A stretch of DNA of 64,000 nucleotides from Pseudomonas sp. Tri1 (GCF_017968885.1 NZ_CP072913.1:4448001-4512000); one strand, 5' to 3'. Counted from the first letter of the stretch, positions 16,681-25,805 are shown. Numbers and translations are program-made. Notes: generated by a model not told the origin, from the sequence alone.

Positions 16681-18256
16681 ATTCGATGTGATCATTGTCG
16701 GCAGTGGCCCGGCCGGCACTTCGGCGGCCTATCCGCTGGTCAAGGCGGGCCTGAAAGTCCTCATGGTCGATGCCCAGGCCGATGCAGGCTCGGCGACGCC
16801 GCCGACGCGTCCATTTCTCAGCGCCAGGGCAAACGACGAGCATCAGTGGAAATGGATGATCGGCGAAAACTTCCATGCCTTGAACCAACTGGACGCGGTA
16901 TCGCCCAAGCTGAAAACGCCGACCCATGCCCATGTCTTCGAGGGGTTCAGCGCCCGCAATCGCATCGAGACCGACAACTTTGTCGGCATAGGCTCTCTGG
17001 CAACCGGTGGCCTCTCCAATGCCTGGGGTTGCGGCGTGGCGACGCTCGGCGCCAGCGACTTTACCGGGCTGCCTGTCGATTATCCCGAGATGCTGGCGTC
17101 CTACGAAACGGTCGCTCGCCGGATCGGTATCAGTGGCCGGATCGATGACGACCTCTCAAGCTACTTCGGCCTCGATGAGTGGTCGCAACCGCCCCTGCCA
17201 CTGGACACACTGCATCAACGCCTGCTCGATCAGTATACCCAGCGCCACCCGAGCTTTCCCGAACCAGGGTTTCGCCTTGGCCGCTCCAGGGTGGCTGTCC
17301 TGAGCCAGCCCCTGGACGAGCGCAAGGCCTGCGACCTGTCTGGAAACTGCTTGTGGGGCTGTCAGAACCAGGCGCTGTATAGCGCGTCGCAAGAGCTGCA
17401 AAAACTCAAGCAATACCCTGGGTTCCAGCACGTCCAGGACTTTTTGGTGGAAGATCTGCAGCAACAGGACGGTGCCTGGGCGGTCACCGATCAGCGCTCC
17501 GCCCGCCGCTTCTGTGCCACGCGCCTGCTGCTGGCAGCGGGCACCCTGGCCTCGACCAGGCTCGCCCTCAAGGGCCTGAACCATTGCGCCCCAGTACCGC
17601 TGCTGTCATCGCCGACGGCAGCCTTCCTGTTATGGCTGCCGAGAATGCTCGGGACCCCAAGGGCGCCGACATTTGGCCTGGGCCAGCTATCGTTCGCCCT
17701 GGCGCTGACGTCCAACGCAACGGCTTTCGGTTCGACGTTCAGCACCACAGGCTTGCCGATGGCCGAGTTTGTCAGCCGGGTCCCCATGAGCAAACGCTAC
17801 AGCATCGAACTGCTGAAAAACCTGCTCAGCGCTTGCCTCGTGGGAAATATCTTCCTTCCCGGCCACCTGTCCAACAACACGGCGGTCTTGCGTCCCGACG
17901 GATCGTTGAGCATCAACGGCCACGTGCATCCCGAGCTCCCCGGACTCATGAAGACCGCCGAGATAAAGCTGCGTCGAATCTACTGGAGAATGGGCGCGCT
18001 GTTGATGCCCACGAGTTTCACCATCGGCAGACCGGGGGCGGATATCCATTATGCGGCCACCCTGCCCATGCACTCGACGCCCAGGATCGGGCAGACCGAC
18101 CGCCTTGGCGAAGTCGCAGGCCTTTGCGGTGTGCATATTGTCGACGGTGCCTGTCTGCCCAGCCTTACCGAGAAATCCCACACGCTGACCATCATGGCCA
18201 ACGCGGACCGGATAGCACGTTCACTCGTCACAATGATAGGAAATCACAAGGCATGA
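16670..18256 (+). CDS. GMC-type FAD-dependent oxidoreductase
   Basis: About 528 residues. It begins with the dinucleotide-binding motif F-D-V-I-I-V-G-S-G-P-A-G-T and an acidic strand end, L-M-V-D-A. A G-S-L-A-T-G-G-L-S-N-A-W-G segment matches the flavin-contacting loop of GMC proteins. The C-terminus has V-H-I-V-D-G-A-C-L-P and E-K-S-H-T-L-T-I-M-A-N-A, the usual GMC ending. GTG 16670 was chosen because it gives the first strand directly after the start; TTG 16652 is also open. The gene lies between a sugar SDR and wecB in a tightly overlapping operon, so a sugar alcohol oxidation is likely. The substrate is unknown. Confidence 0.82.
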   Translation: MKPEFDVIIVGSGPAGTSAAYPLVKAGLKVLMVDAQADAGSATPPTRPFLSARANDEHQWKWMIGENFHALNQLDAVSPKLKTPTHAHVFEGFSARNRIETDNFVGIGSLATGGLSNAWGCGVATLGASDFTGLPVDYPEMLASYETVARRIGISGRIDDDLSSYFGLDEWSQPPLPLDTLHQRLLDQYTQRHPSFPEPGFRLGRSRVAVLSQPLDERKACDLSGNCLWGCQNQALYSASQELQKLKQYPGFQHVQDFLVEDLQQQDGAWAVTDQRSARRFCATRLLLAAGTLASTRLALKGLNHCAPVPLLSSPTAAFLLWLPRMLGTPRAPTFGLGQLSFALALTSNATAFGSTFSTTGLPMAEFVSRVPMSKRYSIELLKNLLSACLVGNIFLPGHLSNNTAVLRPDGSLSINGHVHPELPGLMKTAEIKLRRIYWRMGALLMPTSFTIGRPGADIHYAATLPMHSTPRIGQTDRLGEVAGLCGVHIVDGACLPSLTEKSHTLTIMANADRIARSLVTMIGNHKA

Positions 18257-19356
18257 CCCGCAAGGTACTCTGCATCGTCGGTACGCGTCCGGAGGCCATC
18301 AAGATGGCGCCCGTGATCAAGGCGCTCCAGGCCGAAAAACATATCGTTTGCCGGGTGCTCGCCACCGCCCAGCACCGAGGCCTGCTGGACCAGGTGCTTG
18401 AAGGTTTCGCAATCACCGCTGACCTGGACCTGGATATCATGCGCCCCAACCAGTCATTGACGGCACTGACCTCACGCCTGCTGCTTGAACTCGACGGCGT
18501 ACTGCAAGCCGAGAGACCGGATGTCGTACTGGCTCAAGGCGACACGACCACGGCCATGAGTGCTGCACTGGCGTGTTTCTACCTACGGATTCCCTTTGGC
18601 CATGTCGAAGCGGGCCTGCGTACCGGAGACCTCTACAATCCATTCCCCGAAGAAGCCAACCGGGTGATCGTCAGCAAGCTGACTCGCTGGCATTTCGCAC
18701 CCACCCAGCACGCGGTGGATAACCTGCTGCGCGAGGGTGTCGCCGCCACCGATATCACCCTGACTGGCAATACCGTGATCGATGCCTTGCTGATGACTGC
18801 CGCACAAGACTCAGCCCTGGCCATCCAACTGGACGCCAACAAGCGCCTGGTGCTGGTGACCTCCCATCGTCGGGAAAACTTCGGCGAACCCTTCCAGAAT
18901 ATCTGCCATGCACTCAAGCGCCTGGCCGAACGAAACCCGGACATCCAGATACTTTACCCCGTACACCCCAATCCGAACGTCAAGGATGTCGCGCATCAAT
19001 TGCTCGGCCAGACCCCGAACATCATCCTCTGCGCGCCACTGGATTACGCTCCGTTTATCGCGGCAATGAAGCGCTCGTACCTGATCATCAGCGACTCCGG
19101 GGGCGTGCAGGAAGAAGCCCCGGCCCTGGGCAAACCCGTGCTGGTTCTGCGCGAGGAAACCGAACGCCCGGAGGCGGTCCACCTCGGCGTGGTCAAGCTG
19201 GTCGGCGCCAACCGGGACGCCATCGTCGAACGGGCACAGCGTCTGCTCGATGACCCGCAGGCTTATCAGGGCATGGCACGTGGGATTTCCCCCTACGGCG
19301 ACGGCAAGGCCGCAGCGCGCATCGTCGACGTTTTACGGCAGTATTTCCAGCCATGA
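18253..19356 (+). CDS. wecB: UDP-N-acetylglucosamine 2-epimerase (non-hydrolysing)
   Basis: The 367-residue protein matches WecB: C-I-V-G-T-R-P-E-A-I-K-M-A-P at the N-terminus, V-L-A-Q-G-D-T-T-T, G-H-V-E-A-G-L-R-T near residue 116, N-P-F-P-E-E-x-N-R, and S-D-S-G-G-V-Q-E-E-A-P near residue 278, followed by L-R-E-E-T-E-R-P-E. These are the UDP- and substrate-binding residues. It interconverts UDP-GlcNAc and UDP-ManNAc in the cytosol to supply ManNAc-type sugars. The start at 18253 (ATGA overlap with the oxidoreductase stop) replaces a much longer open frame beginning at 17584. Confidence 0.93.
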   Translation: MTRKVLCIVGTRPEAIKMAPVIKALQAEKHIVCRVLATAQHRGLLDQVLEGFAITADLDLDIMRPNQSLTALTSRLLLELDGVLQAERPDVVLAQGDTTTAMSAALACFYLRIPFGHVEAGLRTGDLYNPFPEEANRVIVSKLTRWHFAPTQHAVDNLLREGVAATDITLTGNTVIDALLMTAAQDSALAIQLDANKRLVLVTSHRRENFGEPFQNICHALKRLAERNPDIQILYPVHPNPNVKDVAHQLLGQTPNIILCAPLDYAPFIAAMKRSYLIISDSGGVQEEAPALGKPVLVLREETERPEAVHLGVVKLVGANRDAIVERAQRLLDDPQAYQGMARGISPYGDGKAAARIVDVLRQYFQP

Positions 19357-20459
19357 GAATGATCTACCTGTCCCCCATGCCATGGGCCAGCTTCAGCCAG
19401 CGCCCCCATCACTTCGTCAACTGGTATCACAACCAGACGGGGGCGCCGGTACTCTGGATCGATCCGTACCCTACGCGCCTACCCACGCTGAACGATTTCA
19501 GGCGCAAGCCGCCTGTTGCCGACCAGCAAAACGCCACCGTTCCCCCTTGGTTGCAGGTCTGCAAACCTCAGAGCTTACCCATCGAGCCCATTCCAGGCTC
19601 GGCAATGCTCCTCAAGCGACTGTGGCGCAACCTGTTCAAACAGGCTGCGGCATTTTCCGCCGGCAGCCCGTGCATGATGTGTGTCGGCAAGCCTTCCGAA
19701 CTGGCCTTGCAGCTGCTGGCGCTGATCCCGCAAAGCCATGCCGTCTACGATGCGATGGATGATTTCCCGGCCTTTTATCAGGGCCTGTCCCGCAGGTCCA
19801 TGGAGCGTCGCCAGGCGCAGCTCATTCGACGGGTATCCAAAGTACTGGCGTCCTCCACCCCCCTTTGCGACAGACTCCTGGGCATGACCGACCAAGTAGA
19901 ACTGGCCCTCAATGCCTGCGACATGCACGAACTGGCGCCAGTCGAAAACCTGGACCTGGGTGCCAAGCAACGGGTACTCGGCTACGTCGGCACGCTGGGA
20001 CGTTGGTTCGATTGGGACCTGGTCATCGCGCTGGCGCACGCTAATCCTGGAAACCGGATCCGCCTGATCGGCCCCCTCTTCACACCGCCGCCTTGCGCAC
20101 TGCCTGCCAACATCGAGTTGCTCCCCGAGTGTCCCCACGCTAAGGCAATTGAGGCCATGGCAACGTTTTCCGTGGGTTTGATCCCGTTCAAGCTCAACCG
20201 CCTGACCGCCTCGGTGGACCCGATCAAGTATTACGAGTACCGCGCCCTCGGCCTGCCCGTCATCTCCACCCGCTTCGGTGAAATGGCCTTGCGCGACCGG
20301 GAACCGGGCGTCTGGATCGTGGATGAAGGCACCGATCTGCGTAAAACCACCGTTGAAGCGCTCGCCAGTCAAAGTGATTGTTCGACAGTTCATCAATTTC
20401 GTGAGGCACACCTTTGGACGCAGCGTTTTTCTGCGATAAATCTCAAAAATGGCAAATAA
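19353..20459 (+). CDS. Glycosyltransferase, GT-B fold (family 4-like)
   Basis: The 368-residue protein has the pattern of GT-B enzymes related to the N-terminal halves of the two large transferases in this locus: W-A-S-F-S-Q-R-P-H-H-F, a central Y-D-A-M-D-D-F-P-A-F, G-Y-V-G-T-L-G-R-W-F-D-W-D-L, and D-P-I-K-Y-Y-E-Y-R-A-L-G-L-P-V-I-S in the donor-binding helix. It lacks a GT2 domain. Its ATG overlaps the wecB stop, so it ends the plus-strand LPS operon. Acceptor and donor are unknown; use of a ManNAc derivative would fit the neighbour. Confidence 0.87.
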   Translation: MRMIYLSPMPWASFSQRPHHFVNWYHNQTGAPVLWIDPYPTRLPTLNDFRRKPPVADQQNATVPPWLQVCKPQSLPIEPIPGSAMLLKRLWRNLFKQAAAFSAGSPCMMCVGKPSELALQLLALIPQSHAVYDAMDDFPAFYQGLSRRSMERRQAQLIRRVSKVLASSTPLCDRLLGMTDQVELALNACDMHELAPVENLDLGAKQRVLGYVGTLGRWFDWDLVIALAHANPGNRIRLIGPLFTPPPCALPANIELLPECPHAKAIEAMATFSVGLIPFKLNRLTASVDPIKYYEYRALGLPVISTRFGEMALRDREPGVWIVDEGTDLRKTTVEALASQSDCSTVHQFREAHLWTQRFSAINLKNGK

Positions 20460-20519
20460 CGGCCGATACCCAGGATAAGCCCCCGCGACTGGGACGCTGG
20501 ACAGAACGGTAGGTCAGTC

Positions 20520-20783
20520 ATGACAGAGATTTATTTGCTGATTGCACACGGCACGGATCAGGGCGAAGCGTACGTCCTGGGTTGGTTCGATGACAGGGCC
20601 AAAGCCAGGGAAGTGGCCGAGCAGAAAGAATGGGAGGCTTACCGCGCAAGCCTGAAGGCAGAGCATCCATGGTCAACCCACAAACCCTTGGCGCCGGACC
20701 AGACGGACTATCGGCGCTACTGGATCAAGACCATCTCAAAATTCGAGCATGTGCCAGTGCCAAGGTCCTTTGCGGTTCATTGA
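20520..20783 (+). CDS. Small hypothetical protein
   Basis: This 87-residue soluble protein is not recognised. It starts M-T-E-I-Y-L-L-I-A-H-G and has a charged helix D-D-R-A-K-A-R-E-V-A-E-Q-K near the middle and several aromatic residues in the second half. There is no signal peptide or membrane segment. It lies 60 bases after the LPS operon on the same strand and before a tiny membrane protein. The codon usage looks normal for the region. Confidence 0.6.
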   Translation: MTEIYLLIAHGTDQGEAYVLGWFDDRAKAREVAEQKEWEAYRASLKAEHPWSTHKPLAPDQTDYRRYWIKTISKFEHVPVPRSFAVH

Positions 20784-20864
20784 TCACCACGAATGAATAT
20801 TCAACGAAACGAGCGTTATCGGTAGCGGTCTAGACGATTAAGCCCATCCGATGAGAGCGTTCTT

Positions 20865-20951
20865 ATGTTGAAATTCCTTGGCGGCACCGTAGGTATCATT
20901 TTCCTGATTGGCCTGATCGTGGTGATCGCGCTGTTCAAGTTCATTTTCTAA
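20865..20951 (+). CDS. 28-residue single-span membrane peptide
   Basis: A short frame from ATG 20865 to TAA 20951 encodes M-L-K-F-L-G-G-T-V-G-I-I-F and then an almost fully hydrophobic helix, ending in L-F-K-F-I-F. GAGAG lies seven bases upstream of the start. The size, single helix and good ribosome site suggest a genuine small membrane protein. No function can be assigned. Confidence 0.55.
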   Translation: MLKFLGGTVGIIFLIGLIVVIALFKFIF

Positions 20952-20981
20952 GCGCGGCAGCGGCGGCCATTGGCTTGGCTC

Positions 20982-21069
20982 TGTAGGCGCTGGCGAAGCC
21001 TGCGATCTTTTGATCTTTCGCTTGGGATTCAAAAGATCGCAACCTCGTTGCACTCGTTAGCTCCTACAC
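20982..21069. repeat. Imperfect inverted repeat element with gcgatcttttgatc core
   Basis: An 88-base element begins ctgtaggcgctggcgaagcc and ends with the complementary-type sequence actcgttagctcctacac. The inner arms tgcgatcttttgatc and gattcaaaagatcgca pair with each other. It is of a kind dispersed in fluorescens-group genomes between genes. It can form a hairpin and may end transcription from the small genes upstream. Confidence 0.65.
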
Positions 21070-21122
21070 GGCTGCCACAGGCTCAGTGGGGGCTTGGCTA
21101 TGTAAATTCGCGGACCTCATCC

Positions 21123-21328
21123 TTACCCTTCTTTGGCTCGGAAGGACTCAAAGTAGTCGCCATTCACTGGAACAGCGGGAGCTGACTCCGCCCCAGCCAA
21201 TACCAGGCTACGCAGGTGCTGCCGATTCTGATCGTTGCGAATCAGTTCCCGTGCATATTCACTACGGGTACTGTAATAAAGAATTTGAGAGCGTCTGGCA
21301 GGGTGATGCTCAGGGTAGTCACCACCAT
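21123..21328 (-). pseudogene. parD-type antitoxin remnant (internal deletion, frameshift)
   Basis: Two minus-strand segments together resemble a ParD antitoxin. The first, from ATG 21328, reads V-V-T-T-L-S-I-T-L-P-D-A-L-K-F-F-I, the usual ribbon strand and start of the first helix. The frame then changes near 21275, and a second segment reads Y-S-T-R-S-E-Y-A-R-E-L-I-R-N-D-Q, then L-V-L-A-G-A-E-S, and ends at TAA 21123-21125. The loop between them appears lost. No ParE-like toxin frame follows on the minus strand, so the operon is probably a decayed remnant. Confidence 0.6.
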
Positions 21329-21350
21329 CAGACGTTCAGGTCGCAATGAC

Positions 21351-23360
21351 ATGACAGACTTAGACACGGCTATTGCTGACTGGGAGCCGCTGCAGCTTGA
21401 ATGGCATCTAGGTTTCGCGTTCATGGACGGTGTGCTGCTGGGCGATGGGCAAGTGCCTGATGTGTACATCATGCTCAACCCCGAAGGCGCACGACCTGAC
21501 GCGTTAGCTCAATGTGCCAGCGCTGGGCACTATCCGCCCTCGCCTTTGCTGGCCGGTCAGCCGACTTGGCGGCATCGACGCAACCCTTGGGTCTTGCGCG
21601 ATGCTCTGCGCGATTACTACCTGCTTCCAGCCTACCGGGAGCGCCATGGCTACCACGCGCTTCAGGCCCTGCCGTTTCGGTTCGACAAAGGCCTGGAAAG
21701 CCTCGGCTACCAGTACTGGCGTGACGAAACCGGCGCCTATTGGTTCGGCGAATACGCGATCACTGAAATCCCGCAGGCACGCCCCGGCAGCCTGGCCCTG
21801 CTGGTATCGTCGTCTGCCTCTTTGACCGCAGCTTCTGCCCTGTTCAGCGATGGTGTGAATATCTTCCTGCATGGGCAATTTATCGCCAACGCCACGGAGC
21901 GGGTACGTTATTGCAATCACCCTTCCTATCGAGTGATCGACAATCAGGTCTACAAGGGCTTCAACCCCCTGCACCAGAAGGACGGCACGCCGCTGCCAAT
22001 CGCCAACCCGGACGACTTCCAGATGCTCGCGCGTCGCTGGGGAACCGATGGGCAGTCAATCATCGTGCAAGCGCAGCAAGGCTCAAGCATTTCATATGAG
22101 TACTTCTACCGCATCGACAATGCCGACCTGGCAACCTTCACCGTGCTTAACGAACGCTACGCCAAAGACCGACAACGCGCCTATTACCTGACCGGCAAGA
22201 GCATTCGCTACGTTGGCGATTTCCACCTGCTCAAGTGCTGGCAACCAGTGTTCGATGAGTGCGGCCGTGTGGTCAGCGCCAGCGAGCGCGAGGATGACTA
22301 TTTTGCCGTGGACGAAACGTTCGTCTATGCCGCCGGGACCCGTTTGCGTGATGCCCATGGCCCGAGCTTTCGCCACTTGGGATTCGATTACTACCGCGAT
22401 CATCAGCACGTCTACAGGCGCCAGAAACGCCTTGATGTCGACGTTGAGAGCTTCGTGGTGACCCAGCTCTATCGCAATGACCAGGATTACTCGCCTGTAC
22501 TGGCAGGCGACAAGAATGGCCCGCTGGGCTCTGGCGGCGTCATCGATGCGGCCATGCAACTGCAATGGGCACCCTACTTCGAGGCGCATCCACAGCTGAA
22601 GGACTATTGGTGGCACCGTCTGCAAGCCCTGCCTGAAGCATCGCAACACCACACCGAAACGCAGCCCTTACGGGCCATCGGCCTCGGTTTCGAGCTGGGC
22701 CGCCAAGTGTATTTCCATGGTCGCGTGATCAACGGGCTGGACGCGGCGAGTTTCAAATTGCTCGACACTCACCTGTGCGGCGACGCCCAGGGCTTGTATC
22801 TGATTCCGTTTCATAACGCCGAAACTGAAGTACCCGAACGGTTCTCCCAGGAGCCCGCCGAGCATTTCCGCTCACTGGGTGCGCCCTACCTGACTGACGG
22901 TAAGACCGTGTTCTGTCACCGGATCTTCTATCATCCCCCCGAACCGATTCGTAAGGCGCAAGCGGCCACGTTCGAGTCCTGCGGGCATGGCTGGGCCAAG
23001 GATCGGGACACGGTGTATTACTACGGTGAGGCGAAAAGACATCTACACCCCTCCAATACCCGCATGCTCGGTACGTATGCTGTCAGCCCGACCCTGATCC
23101 TCTCGGAAGGCAAGCCGCTGGATGTGCAGTTCGATCCCGACGAGGTTCGCGTGCCGCACCCCGATTTCCTGCAGCTGGGCACGCGTAAGTTGTTCTGTCA
23201 CCGACGCCCGTTGAGCGCCAAGCGGATCGACCTGGCCACCTTCGAATTTCTGACTGAGCGCTATGCCCGTGACCAGCATCGAATCTACCAGTACGACGGT
23301 TATGCGACCCTGACCGAAGTTGACGAAGCGCAGTATCGGGAATCGCTCAGTCATCGCTGA
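21351..23360 (+). CDS. DKNYY-type repeat protein, function unknown
   Basis: About 669 residues from ATG 21351, preferred over 21216 because the upstream part is not protein-like and overlaps an antitoxin remnant. The protein carries repeated motifs of the form (Y/F)-x-(K/R)-D-x-x-x-(V/A/I)-Y-x-x, such as Y-A-K-D-R-Q-R-A-Y-Y, F-D-Y-Y-R-D-H-Q-H-V-Y and A-K-D-R-D-T-V-Y-Y, which match DKNYY-family repeats. There is no signal peptide and no membrane helix. The family's role is unknown. The gene stands alone, convergent with the porin gene that follows. Confidence 0.75.
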   Translation: MTDLDTAIADWEPLQLEWHLGFAFMDGVLLGDGQVPDVYIMLNPEGARPDALAQCASAGHYPPSPLLAGQPTWRHRRNPWVLRDALRDYYLLPAYRERHGYHALQALPFRFDKGLESLGYQYWRDETGAYWFGEYAITEIPQARPGSLALLVSSSASLTAASALFSDGVNIFLHGQFIANATERVRYCNHPSYRVIDNQVYKGFNPLHQKDGTPLPIANPDDFQMLARRWGTDGQSIIVQAQQGSSISYEYFYRIDNADLATFTVLNERYAKDRQRAYYLTGKSIRYVGDFHLLKCWQPVFDECGRVVSASEREDDYFAVDETFVYAAGTRLRDAHGPSFRHLGFDYYRDHQHVYRRQKRLDVDVESFVVTQLYRNDQDYSPVLAGDKNGPLGSGGVIDAAMQLQWAPYFEAHPQLKDYWWHRLQALPEASQHHTETQPLRAIGLGFELGRQVYFHGRVINGLDAASFKLLDTHLCGDAQGLYLIPFHNAETEVPERFSQEPAEHFRSLGAPYLTDGKTVFCHRIFYHPPEPIRKAQAATFESCGHGWAKDRDTVYYYGEAKRHLHPSNTRMLGTYAVSPTLILSEGKPLDVQFDPDEVRVPHPDFLQLGTRKLFCHRRPLSAKRIDLATFEFLTERYARDQHRIYQYDGYATLTEVDEAQYRESLSHR

Positions 23361-23424
23361 TAATCATCTCCCGGTGCCCCGCGCTGATACCGAGCCTCTG
23401 CGCCAGCGGCCAAGGCAAACGATT

Positions 23425-24669
23425 CTAAAGAATTCCCAAGGGGTAACTGATGATCACGCGATTCTCATCGTAATCCAGGCTGTTGAATCCACGGCGTACA
23501 CTTGAGTTACGCCAACGCAAGGCCAAATTTTTCAGCCGACCGCTCTGGATCACATACCCAAGCTCACTCTCCCGCACCCACTCCGACCCATTTTCGACGC
23601 GTTGCAACCTCACATCGTCGCCGTGAACATAACGGGTCATGAGCGACAATCCCGGTACGCCATAACCGGCAAAATCCAGGTCGTAGCGCAGTTGCCAGGA
23701 TCGCTCTCCAGGGTTATCGAAGGCATGGTTGAACGTATTGTTCGCCAGGTAGATACCTCCAGTCCCGGAGACTCTCATCCAGCCAGTCTCACCGCTGACC
23801 TGTTGCCAACCAAGACTGAACGTGTGCTGATCAATGCCCAGGCCAACCATCAATGACGCCGTGCGATTATCCAAACGACCAGCTTTGGCGGCACCGTCGT
23901 GCTTACCCCAGAAATACCCCAGGTTAGTATTCAATGCGACGCTCGAGGATAACGACCAGCGCTGGTTCAGACCGACATAGTGCTGCTGGTAGATATCCTT
24001 CAACTGCCCACTCCATAGACGAAATGTGGTGTTTTTAGATGCTGAACGGTAGTCGGCCCCCAAATAGTTGAACGCGTCGCTATGAGCACTACCGAAAGCC
24101 AGATCCTCCATGGATGAATCGTTACGCAGGCTGGTTTTATTGAATTGCCCGGCGAAAAGTGTCCAGTACTTCACATCCTGCGAAGACAACTGCGTCCCTT
24201 CGAACGTTTGTGGCAATGCGCGAAAATCGTCGGCGGTGATAATTGGCAGATTGGGCATCCATTCGCCTACCTTCAATTCAGTGGCGGAAATTTTCGCTTT
24301 AAGGGCGACGCCAAGTCGGCCAAAGCTGCCCGCCGGCTCCCCATCACCATCCTTAGGCAACAACAACGCACCATAACGTCCCGCCCCACCGTCCAGCTTG
24401 ACGGCATACTTGCCCAATACGTCGGCACCCACACCCACGGTACCCGAGGTAAAGCCGGATCGAAGATCGAAAATAAAACTCTGTGTCCACTCCCGTGCCT
24501 GGCCCTGTACGGCATCAGGCGCAGTGAAATGACGTTCGAAGAAGAAATTTCTGAGGGTTAGCGTTGCCTTGCTGTCATCAACCAAACCTTGGGCGAACAC
24601 CCGAGGCGACAGCAATCCGACGCACAATAAAGTGCCAGCGAGACGCAGGGTTATTGTTTTCACGACCAT
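23425..24669 (-). CDS. OprD-family outer-membrane porin
   Basis: About 414 residues from ATG 24669, which has AGGGGA directly upstream and gives a signal peptide (basic M-V-V-K, hydrophobic core, cleavage near R-V-F-A-Q). The mature protein begins with acidic D-D-S-K-A-T-L and has the OprD strand pattern: R-N-F-F-F-E-R-H, a V-G-E-W-M-P loop and an aromatic end, S-Y-P-L-G-I-L. OprD porins take up small carboxylates and amino acids. It lies in the same orientation as the DapA-family lyase, with a hairpin between them, so its specificity probably matches that pathway. Confidence 0.9.
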   Translation of the reverse strand: MVVKTITLRLAGTLLCVGLLSPRVFAQGLVDDSKATLTLRNFFFERHFTAPDAVQGQAREWTQSFIFDLRSGFTSGTVGVGADVLGKYAVKLDGGAGRYGALLLPKDGDGEPAGSFGRLGVALKAKISATELKVGEWMPNLPIITADDFRALPQTFEGTQLSSQDVKYWTLFAGQFNKTSLRNDSSMEDLAFGSAHSDAFNYLGADYRSASKNTTFRLWSGQLKDIYQQHYVGLNQRWSLSSSVALNTNLGYFWGKHDGAAKAGRLDNRTASLMVGLGIDQHTFSLGWQQVSGETGWMRVSGTGGIYLANNTFNHAFDNPGERSWQLRYDLDFAGYGVPGLSLMTRYVHGDDVRLQRVENGSEWVRESELGYVIQSGRLKNLALRWRNSSVRRGFNSLDYDENRVIISYPLGIL

Positions 24670-24843
24670 GATTCCCCTGTTGTTGTTATTGAAGGGCACA
24701 CGCGGTCTGCTCTCCCCCAGGAAACGACTTATCGAATCGCGCAAGGGATGGAGCTGATCGATGGTTGGATCGGATATTTCAGTAGGTGCTAATCGAGCAA
24801 AAGGGTCCCGAGATCACGGAACCCTGTTCGGCCAGGCACAACA

Positions 24844-24870
24844 GGAGGGGCGCATTGTCAGCGCCCCTCC
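24844..24870 (-). terminator. GC-rich hairpin between dapA-like gene and porin gene
   Basis: The arms ggaggggcgc and gcgcccctcc pair perfectly around a seven-base loop (attgtca), just after the end of the minus-strand lyase gene. No clear U-run follows on the minus strand, so it may be a partial terminator or an mRNA-processing hairpin rather than a strong stop. Confidence 0.45.
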
Positions 24871-24875
24871 TCGGG

Positions 24876-25805
24876 TCAGATCAGCCCAGCGGAACGCAAG
24901 GCGTCGGCGATCTCGCGATCAGCACCTTCCGCCAGTGGCAGCAACGGCGAACGCACCGTGGCGTGGTCCAGAATGCCCCGCGCCACCAGGCCATGCTTGA
25001 GCGCCACCGTGCCTTCCATGTGAGAGCCACGGTGGTAGACGTTGCGCGTAACCGGCAGCAATTTGTCATGGATGGCGCGAGCGGTCGGATAATCCCTGCG
25101 CTTGCCGGCGGCGATCAACTCGATCAACGGCTCAGGCGTCAGACTGCCGTAGCCCACCAACGCCCCGTCCACATCGAACATGGTGTGCAACAGGTACTCA
25201 TCATGGCAGGTGAGGATCTGCAGGTCCGGAACCTCACGACGTACCACTGGGATCTCAGTGTCCCAACGGCGCATGTTACGCACGCCGTTCTTCATGGCGA
25301 AAACCCCTGGCTGCCTGGCGATTTCCAATTGAGTTTCCAGGTCATAGGTGGCCTTGGTCACATCTGGGTACTGGAACAGAATCAGTGGCAGACCGCTGTG
25401 CTCATAAATCGCCCGATAACGATCCTGTGCGGCTCCCTTCTGGTAGCCAAAACGCAGCCAGCCATGAGAGGGATAAACCAAGCCCGCGCTGGCACCAGCG
25501 TCAACGGCACGCTGGGCTTCTTCAGCTGCCACTTGGGTGCCTTCCCCTGTGATGCCGGCAATGATCGGGATCCGCCCGCCAACCGACTCCTTGAAGCTCT
25601 GAATCACCGCGGCTTGCTCGGCTTGGGTGAGGAACGTGCCCTCGCCTGCGTGCCCCAGCACCACCAAGCCCTTGACGCCATCGAAGCTACCCAACCAGGA
25701 ACCCAACTTCTGGATCGCGTCATGGTCGACCTTGCCGTCACGGGTAAACGGAGTGACTGGAGCTGGTACCAGGCCTTTTAGATCAATCGTGTTCTTAGTA
25801 CTCAT
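24876..25805 (-). CDS. DapA/N-acetylneuraminate-lyase family aldolase
   Basis: A 309-residue TIM-barrel protein with G-L-V-P-A-P-V-T-P-F near the start, a Schiff-base Lys172 in F-A-M-K-N-G-V and the partner Tyr146 in L-F-Q-Y-P-D. The usual G-T-T-G-E loop is G-H-A-G-E-G-T, so it is unlikely to be true dihydrodipicolinate synthase. Its neighbours on the same strand are an MFS transporter, an IclR regulator and an OprD porin, which together indicate uptake and retro-aldol or dehydratase cleavage of a sugar acid or substituted 2-oxo acid. The exact substrate is not decided by the sequence. Confidence 0.85.
   Translation of the reverse strand: MSTKNTIDLKGLVPAPVTPFTRDGKVDHDAIQKLGSWLGSFDGVKGLVVLGHAGEGTFLTQAEQAAVIQSFKESVGGRIPIIAGITGEGTQVAAEEAQRAVDAGASAGLVYPSHGWLRFGYQKGAAQDRYRAIYEHSGLPLILFQYPDVTKATYDLETQLEIARQPGVFAMKNGVRNMRRWDTEIPVVRREVPDLQILTCHDEYLLHTMFDVDGALVGYGSLTPEPLIELIAAGKRRDYPTARAIHDKLLPVTRNVYHRGSHMEGTVALKHGLVARGILDHATVRSPLLPLAEGADREIADALRSAGLI

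Noticed and set aside
17584..18252. Upstream extension of the wecB frame
   Set aside because: It overlaps the oxidoreductase gene completely and is not protein-like; WecB homology begins at 18253.
24786..25781. 331-codon plus-strand frame
   Set aside because: It mirrors the DapA-family gene on the other strand.
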